From NCBI GenBank assembly GCA_041656115.1, contig JBBAED010000002.1:62001-126000 (forward strand): DNA of 64,000 nucleotides, written 5' to 3'. The notes under the pieces are model-generated. The model did not search any database. It worked only from the letters and a program-made list of their open reading frames with translations, and was not told where the DNA came from. Of this stretch, positions 1 through 8,121 are shown one piece after another. The stretch's first letter is position 1. Every line of letters begins with the position of its first letter. The DNA is from Dehalococcoidales bacterium. GTDB taxonomy: Bacteria; Chloroflexota; Dehalococcoidia; Dehalococcoidales; UBA5627. A program made the position numbers and the translations under genes.

Positions 1-1
1 C

Positions 2-85
2 AGGGTCGCCACTCCTCTCGCTTACCAACACCTCGGAATACCTTTTAACGAGCGGCAAAAACCCCCGCAACAACCCTTGTTTTGA
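2..85 (+). CDS. ruvB: RuvB Holliday junction helicase, C-terminal fragment
   Basis: An open frame enters from the window edge and stops at TGA 83-85. It encodes about 27 residues reading RVATPLAYQHLGIPF and then a short tail. This matches the end of the winged-helix domain of RuvB, whose C-terminus typically reads R-T-P-R-G-R-x-x-T-x-x-A-Y-x-H-L-G. RuvB is the ATP-driven motor of the RuvAB branch-migration complex. Only the last few percent of the gene is present. The stop lies one base before the queH ATG, so the two are probably co-transcribed. The call rests on a short but distinctive motif. Confidence 0.7.
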   Translation, partial: RVATPLAYQHLGIPFNERQKPPQQPLF

Positions 86-86
86 T

Positions 87-635
87 ATGAAAAAAAGTAT
101 TTTAATCCATTGCTGTTGTGCTCATTGCACCGCTTATACCGTCCAATACTGGCAAGAACAAGGCTACGATGTTACCGCACTTTGGTATAACCCCAACATT
201 CATCCGTATATGGAGCACCAATATCGGCTTGAAGCAATGGAAACCCTTGCCAAAAACTTAAACTTTAAATTGATAGTGGTTGAAGGTTATGATTTTGTTG
301 AATATTTCAGGCGGGTAGTAGGGCATGAGACCGAAAGATGCGGTCTGTGTTTTGATATGCGGTTAAGTAAAACCGTTGAAACGGCAACCGAACTGGGAAT
401 CAATTATTTTACTTCGACATTACTGATAAGCCACCAACAAAAACACGACCTGTTAAAAGAAATGTGCGAAAAGTTGTCTCAAGATTCCAAAAGCACTTTT
501 TTATATGCCGATTTAAGAAAGCGTTACTCCGACAGCCGCCGCATTACCAAACCGATGGATTTATACCGTCAACAATATTGCGGATGTGTCTATTCCGAAT
601 GGGAGCGTTATACCAATCAAAAAATTAAAGAGTAA
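87..635 (+). CDS. queH: Epoxyqueuosine reductase QueH
   Basis: This 182-residue protein belongs to the QueH (DUF208) family, which reduces epoxyqueuosine to queuosine at position 34 of GUN-decoding tRNAs. QueH is the cobalamin-independent replacement for QueG. The family cysteines are visible: a Cys triplet at residues 9-11 followed by Cys14, a C-G-L-C pair at 85/88 and a C-G-C pair at 165/167. They are expected to hold an iron-sulfur cluster and a neighbouring metal site. Length is normal for the family. The ATG follows the ruvB stop by one base, so translation is probably coupled to ruvB. Confidence 0.9.
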   Translation: MKKSILIHCCCAHCTAYTVQYWQEQGYDVTALWYNPNIHPYMEHQYRLEAMETLAKNLNFKLIVVEGYDFVEYFRRVVGHETERCGLCFDMRLSKTVETATELGINYFTSTLLISHQQKHDLLKEMCEKLSQDSKSTFLYADLRKRYSDSRRITKPMDLYRQQYCGCVYSEWERYTNQKIKE

Positions 636-716
636 GCTTTACCCTTATCGGCTTATTAGCTACTCTCCGACACCTCGCTGTGTTAAAATTATGTATCAAA
701 TTTACAGAGGCGTAAA

Positions 717-1286
717 TTGGCTTATTACGTAAGGGCGATGACCCGAAATGATATAACAGCGGTAAACGAATTGGATCGTGAAGTTTTCCCCGATATAAGA
801 AATTCCACCAATTTTCAAAGCGAGTTGGAAAACTTTCTTGCGCGTTATATCGTAATTTTTGAAACTGATTCGGCGGAAAATAAAAACCGGGATGCGGATA
901 AACTTATCGGATATGCCGGGCTGTGGTTAATGGTCAGTGAAGCCCACGTTGTTAATATTGCCGTTAGCAATAACCGCCGCAGGAACGGAGCGGGGGAGCT
1001 GTTGCTAATTGCTTTAATTGAGCTTGCACTTCAAATGAATTGCAATATGATAACTTTAGAGGTAAGAGTTTCTAATATAACTGCGCAAAAACTTTACGAA
1101 AAATGCGGATTTATCCCCATGGGAATCCGTAAAGGGTATTATAACGACAATAACGAAGACGGGATTATAATGACAATCGAAAACATAAACAGTAATGTTT
1201 TCGGTGAAAATTTTAAAAAGCTTAAAGAAAATTATCGTAAAAAACGAGGGCCAATCAAAATAGACCTGGCTGCCCTCGCTTCTTAA
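717..1286 (+). CDS. RimI-like GNAT N-acetyltransferase
   Basis: This is a 189-residue GNAT-fold protein resembling ribosomal-protein-S18 alanine N-acetyltransferase (RimI). It has the N-terminal R-x-M-T-x-x-D element, the acetyl-CoA loop region V-S-N-N-R-R-R-N-G-A-G-E around residues 85-95, and the motif T-L-E-V-R-V-S-N-I-T-A-Q-K-L-Y-E-K-C-G-F typical of RimI. The start is TTG at 717, with an AGAGG-like ribosome site just upstream. About 40 C-terminal residues after the fold are basic and extend beyond standard RimI (about 150 aa). The substrate could be S18 or another N-terminus. It lies alone between queH and a convergent gene. Confidence 0.75.
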   Translation: MAYYVRAMTRNDITAVNELDREVFPDIRNSTNFQSELENFLARYIVIFETDSAENKNRDADKLIGYAGLWLMVSEAHVVNIAVSNNRRRNGAGELLLIALIELALQMNCNMITLEVRVSNITAQKLYEKCGFIPMGIRKGYYNDNNEDGIIMTIENINSNVFGENFKKLKENYRKKRGPIKIDLAALAS

Positions 1287-1366
1287 ATCACACACGAAAT
1301 GCCGATTAAACAGCAGTTACCGGCTGCGGATTTACGCGGATAATTTAATAATTGGAACAGCTGCTA

Positions 1367-1585
1367 TTAGCGGCGGGTAAATTTTTTCTTGAGTTCTTCG
1401 ATTTCTTTGAATTTCTCAAATTCTTCTTCGCTAAGCGGTTCTATTGATGAGACTTCTCCGCTGTTGATGTTTATCATATAGAGTGCACGGCACTTCCAAC
1501 AGCGATAGGGTCCTTTATATTCTTGCTCCAAAAGGGAAATACTGCCTTCACTCTCACACGCCGGACACTTAATTTTAATTGCCAT
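1367..1585 (-). CDS. Small zinc-ribbon protein, possibly Trm112-like
   Basis: This is a 72-residue protein with two zinc-binding knuckles, C-P-A-C near the N-terminus and C-W-K-C about 25 residues later. They are followed by A-L-Y-M-I-N-I and a Glu/Lys-rich helix. A longer frame begins at 1627, but GGAGGAGG lies 6-7 bases before the ATG at 1585, so that start is preferred. It follows the Trm9-like methyltransferase by 50 bp on the same strand, so the two are probably one transcript. The size, paired knuckles and aromatic-Ile tail recall Trm112, the small activator of Trm9 and other methyltransferases. That link is inference from context and layout only; a generic zinc ribbon is equally possible. 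Confidence 0.7.
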   Translation of the reverse strand: MAIKIKCPACESEGSISLLEQEYKGPYRCWKCRALYMININSGEVSSIEPLSEEEFEKFKEIEELKKKFTRR

Positions 1586-1635
1586 CCTGTTTGCCTCCTC
1601 CAATTTCAATAATCCGATTATCCTCAACCGGCTTT

Positions 1636-2292
1636 TTAATCATTCTTTTTTATAACTAAACAAATATTTCGCGAAAAATACTTAACGGGGAACCTATATC
1701 TTTTTTCCGGAAACACTTTTATAACCTTAAAACCGGCATTTTCCGCAAGCCGCCTAGCTTCATTATAAGAAAATAGGTGGTAATATCTTAAAAGGACATT
1801 ATTTTTTTCTTTCCAAGGTATTTTAACATCTTTGGGCTTGAACATAAAAGCCGGCTGCCATTTATTCCAAACCGTAATAAAAGCCTCGCCTCCCGGTTTC
1901 AAAACCCTCTTTAATTCGAAAAGCGCTTTTAAGCGTTGATCTTTTCCTCGTATATGGTGATAAGTGGCAACCGCAATCGCCCAATCAAAAGAATTATCGC
2001 CAAACGGGAGATTGCAAAGATCGGCTTGTACCAAAGAAACGTTATATTTAAATTTAAAAGCATACCTTTGAGCTTGTTTAAGCATACCGGAAGAAAAATC
2101 AATTCCATACAATTCAAAACCACTTGTAAACGGTAAAAAATCGGCGCCATGCCCGCAACCGAGATTAATTAGCCGCCCTTCTTGCCATTTAATTGCCAAT
2201 TCTTCAAGCTCCGCCTTAAAAATTGAACGGTGCCTGAAGTTATACCAAGAGGGGGCAATATGATCGAAGACTTCTTTCAGTTCGTTATCCAA
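1636..2292 (-). CDS. Trm9/ALKBH8-type SAM-dependent methyltransferase
   Basis: This is a 218-residue class I methyltransferase. Motif I is L-I-N-L-G-C-G-H-G-A-D near residues 41-51, the acidic ribose-binding position is in Y-G-I-D-F, and A-D-L-x-x-L-P-F and D-W-A-I-A-V follow. The N-terminal V-F-D-H-I-A-P-S-W and the segment A-I-A-V-A-T-Y-H-H closely follow yeast Trm9 (V-Y-N-E-I-A-P-H-F and A-I-S-I-A-V-V-H-H). Trm9 methylates cm5U to mcm5U at the tRNA wobble position. The gene is divergent from elp3, whose product makes cm5U, and is followed by a zinc ribbon. The fold is certain; tRNA wobble methylation is inferred from motif and context. Confidence 0.8.
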   Translation of the reverse strand: MDNELKEVFDHIAPSWYNFRHRSIFKAELEELAIKWQEGRLINLGCGHGADFLPFTSGFELYGIDFSSGMLKQAQRYAFKFKYNVSLVQADLCNLPFGDNSFDWAIAVATYHHIRGKDQRLKALFELKRVLKPGGEAFITVWNKWQPAFMFKPKDVKIPWKEKNNVLLRYYHLFSYNEARRLAENAGFKVIKVFPEKRYRFPVKYFSRNICLVIKKND

Positions 2293-2339
2293 AATCGGTT
2301 CCTTTAATTACCAAAGAAGAATTTTTTATTTGTCGCTAA

Positions 2340-2367
2340 TTAACAAAACTGGTAGACTGATTATAGC
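2340..2367 (+). promoter_or_regulatory. Putative elp3 promoter with a very short leader
   Basis: TTAACA (2340-2345), a 16-base spacer and TATAGC (2362-2367) resemble a sigma-70 promoter. The expected start of transcription is near 2374, fewer than ten bases before the elp3 ATG at 2383. No Shine-Dalgarno is visible in front of that ATG, which would fit a nearly leaderless mRNA. Support comes from the motif alone. Confidence 0.35.
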
Positions 2368-2382
2368 ATTTATAAAAGAATT

Positions 2383-3777
2383 ATGAGAGCACGAATGAAA
2401 AAAATGTCCAGAACCATCTCCGGGGTGACGCCTGTTGCCGTCATGACGGCGCCTCAGGGCTGCCCCGGCGAATGTATTTATTGTCCTACTTATGTTGCCA
2501 CACCACAAAGCTATACCCCCGAATCACCGGCGGTTTTAAGGGCCAGAAGTTGCAATTACGACGCCGCTGACCAAGTTGAACTACGAATAAAAATACTTTC
2601 TGGAATGGGACATCCCACCGATAAAATAGAAATTATTATTATGGGGGGCACCTTTTTATCGTATCCTGTGGAGTATCAGTACCGATTTGTTAAAGGTTGT
2701 TTTGACGCCCTAAACGGTGTAATCTCCGGAAGCTTAAAAGAAGCGCAGAAAATTAACGAGAAATCGGAACATCGTTGTGTCGGTTTATGTATTGAAACCA
2801 GACCGGACTGGTGCGGTAAAGACGATATCCTTCGAATGATTGAATTCGGGGCAACCAGAGTGGAGCTCGGTGTACAAACGCTTGACGATAAGATTTATGA
2901 AACCGTAAAACGCGGGCATACCGTCGAAGACGTAATCAAAGCGACGCAAATGTTAAAGGAAGTCGGCTTAAAGGTGCATTATCATTGGATGCCGGGACTC
3001 CCCGGTTCAACCCCTGAAAATGACCTCAAATTATCCGGGATGATGTTTGAAAATGAAGCATTCAGACCGGACGGGTTGAAACTCTATCCGACAATGGTTG
3101 TTGAGGGCAGTATTCTCTACGAATGGTACCGTGCAGGTCTTTATGAACCTTACAATAAAGAGACAATGATAAACCTGCTGGCCGATATTAAAGCATTAGT
3201 CCCCAAGTACGTTAGGATATCGCGCGTGCTCCGCGATATCCCGGCTAAATTTATCGTGGCCGGTTTAAAGGATTCGTTACGTGAACCGTTAAAATTAATA
3301 ATGGAACAAAAGGGAATTAACTGTCAGTGTATTCGATGCCGCGAATACGGACACAAAGCCAAGTTAAAGCTTTCGATTGGCAAAGCTAAATTGGATAGAA
3401 TAGATTATAAAGCATCCGAAGGACATGAGGTATTCCTTTCATTCGAAGATGAATTTTCGACCCTCTTTGGTATGCTAAGGCTTCGAATGCAAGCTGATCC
3501 TTCGTTAAATGTCGGTTTTGATAACGAAACAGCATTTGTTAGGGAACTCCACGTTTACGGCCCCGAAATGACTATCGGAGAAAGGGATATTAGCGCCGTA
3601 CAACACAGGGGTTTGGGGAAATCCTTACTGGCTGAAGCCGAACGTATTGCATCGGAAGAGTTTGGCGCCAAGCAAATGGCGATATTGAGCGGGGTAGGGG
3701 CCAGAGAATATTATCGAACCGAAGGTTATAAATTAGTAAACGGTTATATGATAAAAGATTTGTTATTGGAGCAATGA
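2383..3777 (+). CDS. elp3: Elp3 tRNA uridine(34) carboxymethylation enzyme (radical SAM/GNAT)
   Basis: This 464-residue Elp3 homologue makes cm5U at tRNA wobble uridine from acetyl-CoA by radical chemistry. The radical-SAM cysteines are C27, C31 and C34 in G-C-P-G-E-C-I-Y-C-P, and a zinc-like C-Q-C-x-x-C-x-x-x-G-H segment lies in the middle. A GNAT domain occupies roughly residues 380-464, with the acetyl-CoA loop Q-H-R-G-L-G-K-S. The cysteine motif is only 27 residues from the start, so the long basic N-terminus of eukaryotic and archaeal Elp3 is absent, as in the structurally characterised Dehalococcoides enzyme. No other Elongator subunit is nearby. ATG codons at 2395 and 2404 are alternative starts. 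Confidence 0.93.
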   Translation: MRARMKKMSRTISGVTPVAVMTAPQGCPGECIYCPTYVATPQSYTPESPAVLRARSCNYDAADQVELRIKILSGMGHPTDKIEIIIMGGTFLSYPVEYQYRFVKGCFDALNGVISGSLKEAQKINEKSEHRCVGLCIETRPDWCGKDDILRMIEFGATRVELGVQTLDDKIYETVKRGHTVEDVIKATQMLKEVGLKVHYHWMPGLPGSTPENDLKLSGMMFENEAFRPDGLKLYPTMVVEGSILYEWYRAGLYEPYNKETMINLLADIKALVPKYVRISRVLRDIPAKFIVAGLKDSLREPLKLIMEQKGINCQCIRCREYGHKAKLKLSIGKAKLDRIDYKASEGHEVFLSFEDEFSTLFGMLRLRMQADPSLNVGFDNETAFVRELHVYGPEMTIGERDISAVQHRGLGKSLLAEAERIASEEFGAKQMAILSGVGAREYYRTEGYKLVNGYMIKDLLLEQ

Positions 3778-3780
3778 CGG

Positions 3781-4092
3781 CTATTCGTCTCCTTCACTGC
3801 TCCAATTAATCATAATTTCTTTAATACGCTGGGCTAGTTTCGGGTTTTTGCGTAAACGTTCAATAAAAATGGGGCACCCCTCAACCATCGATTGCTGTGC
3901 AGAGTAGGCCATACTTGATATCAGTTGACTCATTTGCGGGTTATCTTTTTCCGGTGAACCGAACCCGGGGGTGTTCTCCATCTGCCGACGAATATCCTCA
4001 GTAGTAAACTTCATCGGTATCAGACACATTTTATACCATGGGCATTCCTTACACTGTATTATGCCGTAGGCTTCATCTAAAATATCACTCAT
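3781..4092 (-). CDS. Hypothetical cysteine-containing protein downstream of thioredoxin
   Basis: This 103-residue protein is of no family I can name. It has C-K-E-C-P-W-Y-K-M-C at residues 14-23 and a further Cys in G-C-P-I-F near residue 74. Together these four cysteines could bind a metal or an iron-sulfur cluster. It starts 36 bp after the trxA stop on the same strand, so it is probably co-transcribed with thioredoxin, and it ends 3 bp from the convergent elp3 stop. A redox-linked role is conceivable from the neighbour but nothing in the sequence proves it. Confidence 0.7.
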   Translation of the reverse strand: MSDILDEAYGIIQCKECPWYKMCLIPMKFTTEDIRRQMENTPGFGSPEKDNPQMSQLISSMAYSAQQSMVEGCPIFIERLRKNPKLAQRIKEIMINWSSEGDE

Positions 4093-4128
4093 TCAAATAT
4101 CTCCGTACCACTAATCGGTTAAGGACGA

Positions 4129-4446
4129 TTAAAGCATACTGTCCATTTTTTCTTTTAACGCCGATTCGGATTGAGCACCGACAACCATATCCACCGCTTT
4201 GCCATCTTTAAAAAAAATAAGTGTAGGAATTGACACTATTCCATACCTTGATGCCGTATCCTTGTTTTGGTCTACATCCATCTTACAAATCTTAAATCTG
4301 CCGTTATATTCCTCAGACAGCTTTTCAAGCACCGGAGCAACCATACGGCAGGGACCGCACCACGGGGCCCAAAAATCTAATAATACGGGCAGCGTAGACT
4401 CTGCCACTTCACTTTCAAAACTTTGATCGGTTATTTCATAAACCAT
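4129..4446 (-). CDS. trxA: Thioredoxin
   Basis: This 105-residue canonical thioredoxin has the active site W-C-G-P-C with Cys30 and Cys33 after D-F-W-A-P. It also has the cis-proline segment S-I-P-T-L-I-F and the C-terminal G-A helix. It is the general protein disulfide reductant of the cytoplasm. GAGGAG lies a few bases before the ATG, and a strong promoter is visible upstream (4485-4513). This indicates its own transcription unit, separate from the acs operon that ends at 4563, with the small Cys protein downstream. Confidence 0.96.
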   Translation of the reverse strand: MVYEITDQSFESEVAESTLPVLLDFWAPWCGPCRMVAPVLEKLSEEYNGRFKICKMDVDQNKDTASRYGIVSIPTLIFFKDGKAVDMVVGAQSESALKEKMDSML

Positions 4447-4484
4447 GCTGCAATCTCCTCTTTTTGTGGTTTTGTTTCTGTTTT

Positions 4485-4513
4485 ATAGTAATGTTTTCAA
4501 TTCATTGTGTCAA
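4485..4513 (-). promoter_or_regulatory. trxA promoter
   Basis: On the minus strand TTGACA (4508-4513) is followed after 17 bases by TACTAT (4485-4490), a near-consensus sigma-70 promoter. It sits about 40 bases before the trxA ATG. It also marks the boundary with the acs operon. Confidence 0.7.
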
Positions 4514-4562
4514 GAATATTTATTTTACATAACCATTAAATTCTAATGCAAGAAACAAGCAG

Positions 4563-5441
4563 TTATATTTCCAGCCACGAATGTGAATAAAGGGCTTCTC
4601 CGGTCAGAACCTTAACCGTTTTGGCATATTCCAATTCTTTGGGGATAAGCGACCCAAAATCCGGGTTGTAGCCATCCATCATATCGTGAACAAGTTTAAG
4701 GATTTCGGGCATTTCACCCCCGGCAAGGCGTACCAACTCTTCGTCAAAAGCATCAACTATCGCCGAATAAAGGCCGTATTTCATCAACATTGCCAAATAT
4801 GTTCGATTTAAGAAGGGGCGCAAACTTGCTGGCGTGCCGTTGGATACATTCGAAAGCCCCACCACGGATTTGCACCCGGGAGCGATATCACCAAGCATCG
4901 ACATAAATTCAATACAAGCTTGAACTTGGTTTATATCAACACTAACCGGCGTTACGATAGGGTCTATCCAGATATCTTCGTTAGGAATTCCGATTTCATT
5001 GGCTTTGTAAATAAGATCAACCGCCAGCATACACCTTTCGTTGGCATCTCGCGGCATCCCGTCCGCTCCCCACAAAAGCCCGATAATTTCGGCATCATAT
5101 TCCTTGGCCATCGGCAGGATATTATCCAATCGCTCCTGTTGCAAAGAAACCGAATTTACAAGCGCCCGTGTTTTAGATGCTTTTAAACCAGCCTCGGTCG
5201 CCAGCGCATTGGTGGTATCAAGGGAAAGTTTTAAATCCGTAACTTCCTGAACGGTATTAACAAGCCAATCCATTAAGGAATCGCCATCTTTGCGAGCGGG
5301 ACCGATGTTCAGATCAAGATAATGCATCCCGGCTTTAGCTTCGGCTTTGGCAAGTTCGCGGATAGGATCTTGTAAACGCTTCTTAAGCGCACTGCCGATT
5401 GTTTTCGACATAATATTTATATTTTCACCAATCAATATCAT
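4563..5441 (-). CDS. acsE: Methyl-THF:corrinoid/iron-sulfur protein methyltransferase AcsE
   Basis: This 292-residue pterin-binding (DHPS-like TIM barrel) enzyme moves a methyl group between 5-methyltetrahydrofolate and the cobamide of the corrinoid iron-sulfur protein. The N-terminal I-G-E-N-I-N element, the H-Y-L-D-L-N-I-G-P strand end and L-S-L-D-T-T-N are family signatures. Length matches AcsE rather than folate-making FolP. It is the last gene of the cluster, 10 bp after acsC. With no methylene-THF reductase in the cluster, the reaction may run from methyl-corrinoid to methyl-THF in vivo. That direction is inference. Confidence 0.93.
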   Translation of the reverse strand: MILIGENINIMSKTIGSALKKRLQDPIRELAKAEAKAGMHYLDLNIGPARKDGDSLMDWLVNTVQEVTDLKLSLDTTNALATEAGLKASKTRALVNSVSLQQERLDNILPMAKEYDAEIIGLLWGADGMPRDANERCMLAVDLIYKANEIGIPNEDIWIDPIVTPVSVDINQVQACIEFMSMLGDIAPGCKSVVGLSNVSNGTPASLRPFLNRTYLAMLMKYGLYSAIVDAFDEELVRLAGGEMPEILKLVHDMMDGYNPDFGSLIPKELEYAKTVKVLTGEALYSHSWLEI

Positions 5442-5451
5442 AACTTATTCC

Positions 5452-6798
5452 TCACGCTTTCCATGTTTTTAAAAAAGAAGGTATATGAGAACCCTCACGC
5501 GGCCCCACAATTATTTCCCAATCGGGGAGCTCTTCTTCCAAAGCACCGCTTTCAATGGCAATATAACCCGGAATTATCAGTTTACGGTGGTTGATTTTAT
5601 CGGCAATGCCGCTTTTCTTAACAAAAGAGGCAATAATATCGGCGCTGAATTTACCGGCAGCCCAAGCGGTCATAACCGAAAGCCCTTCGGTATCCTTTAT
5701 TAAAAGATACGACGGAACGCGGCTGCTTTCGATTTCACCGGAAACAATAAAGTATGTCAGCGAGAAATTACATGTTAGCAGAACCGGAGAGTCTGCACCG
5801 GGTCCGGCAATTTCATAAATATTTTCCGTTGTTGCCAAAGGCCTTTGGGGGTCGCTGAAAATATTCATCCGCAATACCAAAAGCGGAAAAAGGGTATCGC
5901 CCGTAAAATCGGAAAGAACAATAATCCCGGCGTACTTAGCAATAAAGGTAGCCGCTACCAGAGCCTCTTTTTGGGGGTCGGCACACATCTTTCCGACCAT
6001 AACGATAGTCGGATAGCCAAGTGAGCGCATTTTCTGATTAAGGGCGGCACGTCGGATTGCGACTTGATCTCTTAGCGCATCCTTTATATCTTTTATGCCG
6101 GTATCAATCACTATATTTTTAATCCCCGCTTGCTCAAGCAGGGAAGTTAATTTTATAATCCCGTCAAGGCTCGCGTCTTTTACCGCAACCGGACAGGCAT
6201 ATTTCTTAACTAAAGGAATAATATTATCGCAGTTATTTTGCGTTACGGCATAAATTAACGGATTTTTATCGGCACAGAGCGACAAAGCTGATTCCAATAC
6301 GAGAGGATTATCACAAATTAACATAATATTGGCATTAGTTTGTTGTAAAACCTTATTTACAAGACCGGTATACGCCTCGGCATTCCCCGAACAGCATTCT
6401 AAGGCGACCATCTCAGCGCAGAGAGCCTCTCCGACTCGTTCATAGGTAAGGGTGTTAAATTTCTCTAACCGGCTGTCAATTTCAATTTCCGACATATCAT
6501 CGCTGATTAATATAGCAATGGCAGGCGGGTTTTCAAACCTTTTTTCATGGCGGAACATTACCGTTTCTCCGCCAATCGTTTTAGCATTTTTACCGCTTCC
6601 GATAACAACCGGCCTAATGGGGGGTGTTGAGGCCTCTTCCAATTTTTGTCTGGCTTCTTCCGAAAGATACGGGCATTTCGCAAGTTCCGTCTTTCCGGCA
6701 GCCAAACTCATTGCAAAGGCCAAGCAAGTCGGGACACCGCATTCTCCGCAATTCGTTTTCGGTAATAATTTGAATATTTCTATACCCGTAATCGCCAT
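5452..6798 (-). CDS. acsC: Corrinoid/iron-sulfur protein large (gamma) subunit AcsC
   Basis: This 448-residue AcsC/CdhE homologue is the cobamide-carrying subunit of the corrinoid iron-sulfur protein. The N-terminal [4Fe-4S] domain shows C17, C20, C25 and C42 (N-C-G-E-C-G-V-P-T-C then K-C-P-Y). A TIM barrel and a C-terminal B12-binding region follow. Its partner AcsD is encoded two genes upstream, with acsB between them. Both subunits and the methyltransferase are intact, so the methyl-transfer half of the acetyl-CoA pathway looks functional. Confidence 0.94.
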   Translation of the reverse strand: MAITGIEIFKLLPKTNCGECGVPTCLAFAMSLAAGKTELAKCPYLSEEARQKLEEASTPPIRPVVIGSGKNAKTIGGETVMFRHEKRFENPPAIAILISDDMSEIEIDSRLEKFNTLTYERVGEALCAEMVALECCSGNAEAYTGLVNKVLQQTNANIMLICDNPLVLESALSLCADKNPLIYAVTQNNCDNIIPLVKKYACPVAVKDASLDGIIKLTSLLEQAGIKNIVIDTGIKDIKDALRDQVAIRRAALNQKMRSLGYPTIVMVGKMCADPQKEALVAATFIAKYAGIIVLSDFTGDTLFPLLVLRMNIFSDPQRPLATTENIYEIAGPGADSPVLLTCNFSLTYFIVSGEIESSRVPSYLLIKDTEGLSVMTAWAAGKFSADIIASFVKKSGIADKINHRKLIIPGYIAIESGALEEELPDWEIIVGPREGSHIPSFLKTWKA

Positions 6799-6824
6799 TT
6801 AAATAATCCTTTGTCCCATTATAC

Positions 6825-8072
6825 CTATATTATTGCTTCCATCAAAAGGGCAGGGTGCCCCGCCGCTTTTAAAAAGGCTAAAACCGATTCTTCGTCGGTG
6901 CCTATGCTTTCATCGGCAATTTTATCCAACATACCGATAATTTCAGGGCCCTTCCCCCGTCTGCCGAAGTTGTCGCAAATCCATTTTTTAAGGGCCAGCG
7001 GCATCCAAACTATCCTTTGAACCCCGCCCTCGGCAAAGATAAATTTATCCTGCACGATATTGTAGCGGCTATGCCCCATAAAGCCGGGGATATCCAGTTC
7101 CCCTTTTATATTATCGATTATAGTTTTAAAATCCATACCGCAAGGGGTCATCCCGTTATAGTCTTTATCGGCAATCATAATACCGTTACACTGAGGTAAA
7201 ACCACCGAAACACACTCCACCCATTCCGAGGTTGGCATCGGTTTCTCCATAATATCGTAAAGATTGTAACAGTTCATTTTACCCTGTGAAGCTGCTTTAA
7301 CAAAATTATTAATACCTTGCCATTGCCCCAAGTTTGAATCCAACATTTTTTGCTTGAGGATAGGTTTATTGGGGCCTGTCGGCTCAATTTCATAAGCCGC
7401 CTTGCAATCCAGCCAGCTGTAAGAACCGCAGGGACTGCTTCTCTGGGGGCTTATTGTACAAACATGAAACGGGAAAAATGACTGACAAATCGTACACGAA
7501 TAAAACGTATCGACACCTTCATCGGTTATCCCTTCCACACGTGCGTCACGCTCGGCGTAAATCGGCCTTGCCTTATTTAAAATTTCGGCTGCTTTTTTTG
7601 CGTCCGTATAGATTTTTACTTGTGTTTTGTCGATAATCCGTTCGTAATCGTTATGCAATTTTTCATAAAGGATAGCACCGATATGCCGTAACGAAAAACC
7701 TTTCAAAGCAACCGATTTACTAACCTTGATATGCCCCATATCTCTCTGTCCGGTATGCATTACCCCTTTTGTTCGGTTTAAAATGCGATGGATTTGCTTT
7801 TCCAGCACCGGTTCAAAGTCAGGCTGCATATTCTTACCCGCCACTTCGATAATAATTGCCAGCGGGAGAGTGTCTCCAATAGCGCAATCTTGTATATCGG
7901 GGCCAAACAGTTCTATTTTACCGTCGGTAATTTCTTCACACGCTAGGGTAGTAACCCATTCAACCATAGAACTTGTTCTGCCGCCAAATTGAATATAAAG
8001 GTCCTCGGCACGAATCCTTTCACCTTCAAATTCCGGGCCGTACAAAAACGGGAAGTTTGTTATTTTTACCAT
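6825..8072 (-). CDS. acsB: Acetyl-CoA synthase/decarbonylase catalytic domain (CdhC-like AcsB) lacking the distal-nickel Cys pair
   Basis: This 415-residue protein resembles archaeal CdhC: it begins F-P-F-x-x-G-P-x-F-E-G-E-R and lacks the roughly 310-residue N-terminal CODH-docking domain of acetogen AcsB. The A-cluster [4Fe-4S] ligands are C193, C196, C205 and C215, with spacing 3/9/10 as in Moorella Cys506/509/518/528. Moorella Cys595-Gly596-Cys597, which hold the distal nickel, fall at residues 282-284 here by spacing (+67 to +69) and read Ser-Glu-Trp. Flanking P-M and V-E-C motifs confirm the register. C287 and C311 remain nearby. No CODH gene is in the cluster. The fold is certain; ordinary ACS chemistry is open to question. 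Confidence 0.9.
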   Translation of the reverse strand: MVKITNFPFLYGPEFEGERIRAEDLYIQFGGRTSSMVEWVTTLACEEITDGKIELFGPDIQDCAIGDTLPLAIIIEVAGKNMQPDFEPVLEKQIHRILNRTKGVMHTGQRDMGHIKVSKSVALKGFSLRHIGAILYEKLHNDYERIIDKTQVKIYTDAKKAAEILNKARPIYAERDARVEGITDEGVDTFYSCTICQSFFPFHVCTISPQRSSPCGSYSWLDCKAAYEIEPTGPNKPILKQKMLDSNLGQWQGINNFVKAASQGKMNCYNLYDIMEKPMPTSEWVECVSVVLPQCNGIMIADKDYNGMTPCGMDFKTIIDNIKGELDIPGFMGHSRYNIVQDKFIFAEGGVQRIVWMPLALKKWICDNFGRRGKGPEIIGMLDKIADESIGTDEESVLAFLKAAGHPALLMEAII

Positions 8073-8121
8073 AATTGACCCTGTAAGAGGCGGTTTTTGA
8101 AACGCGGCTCGGATAATTTTT

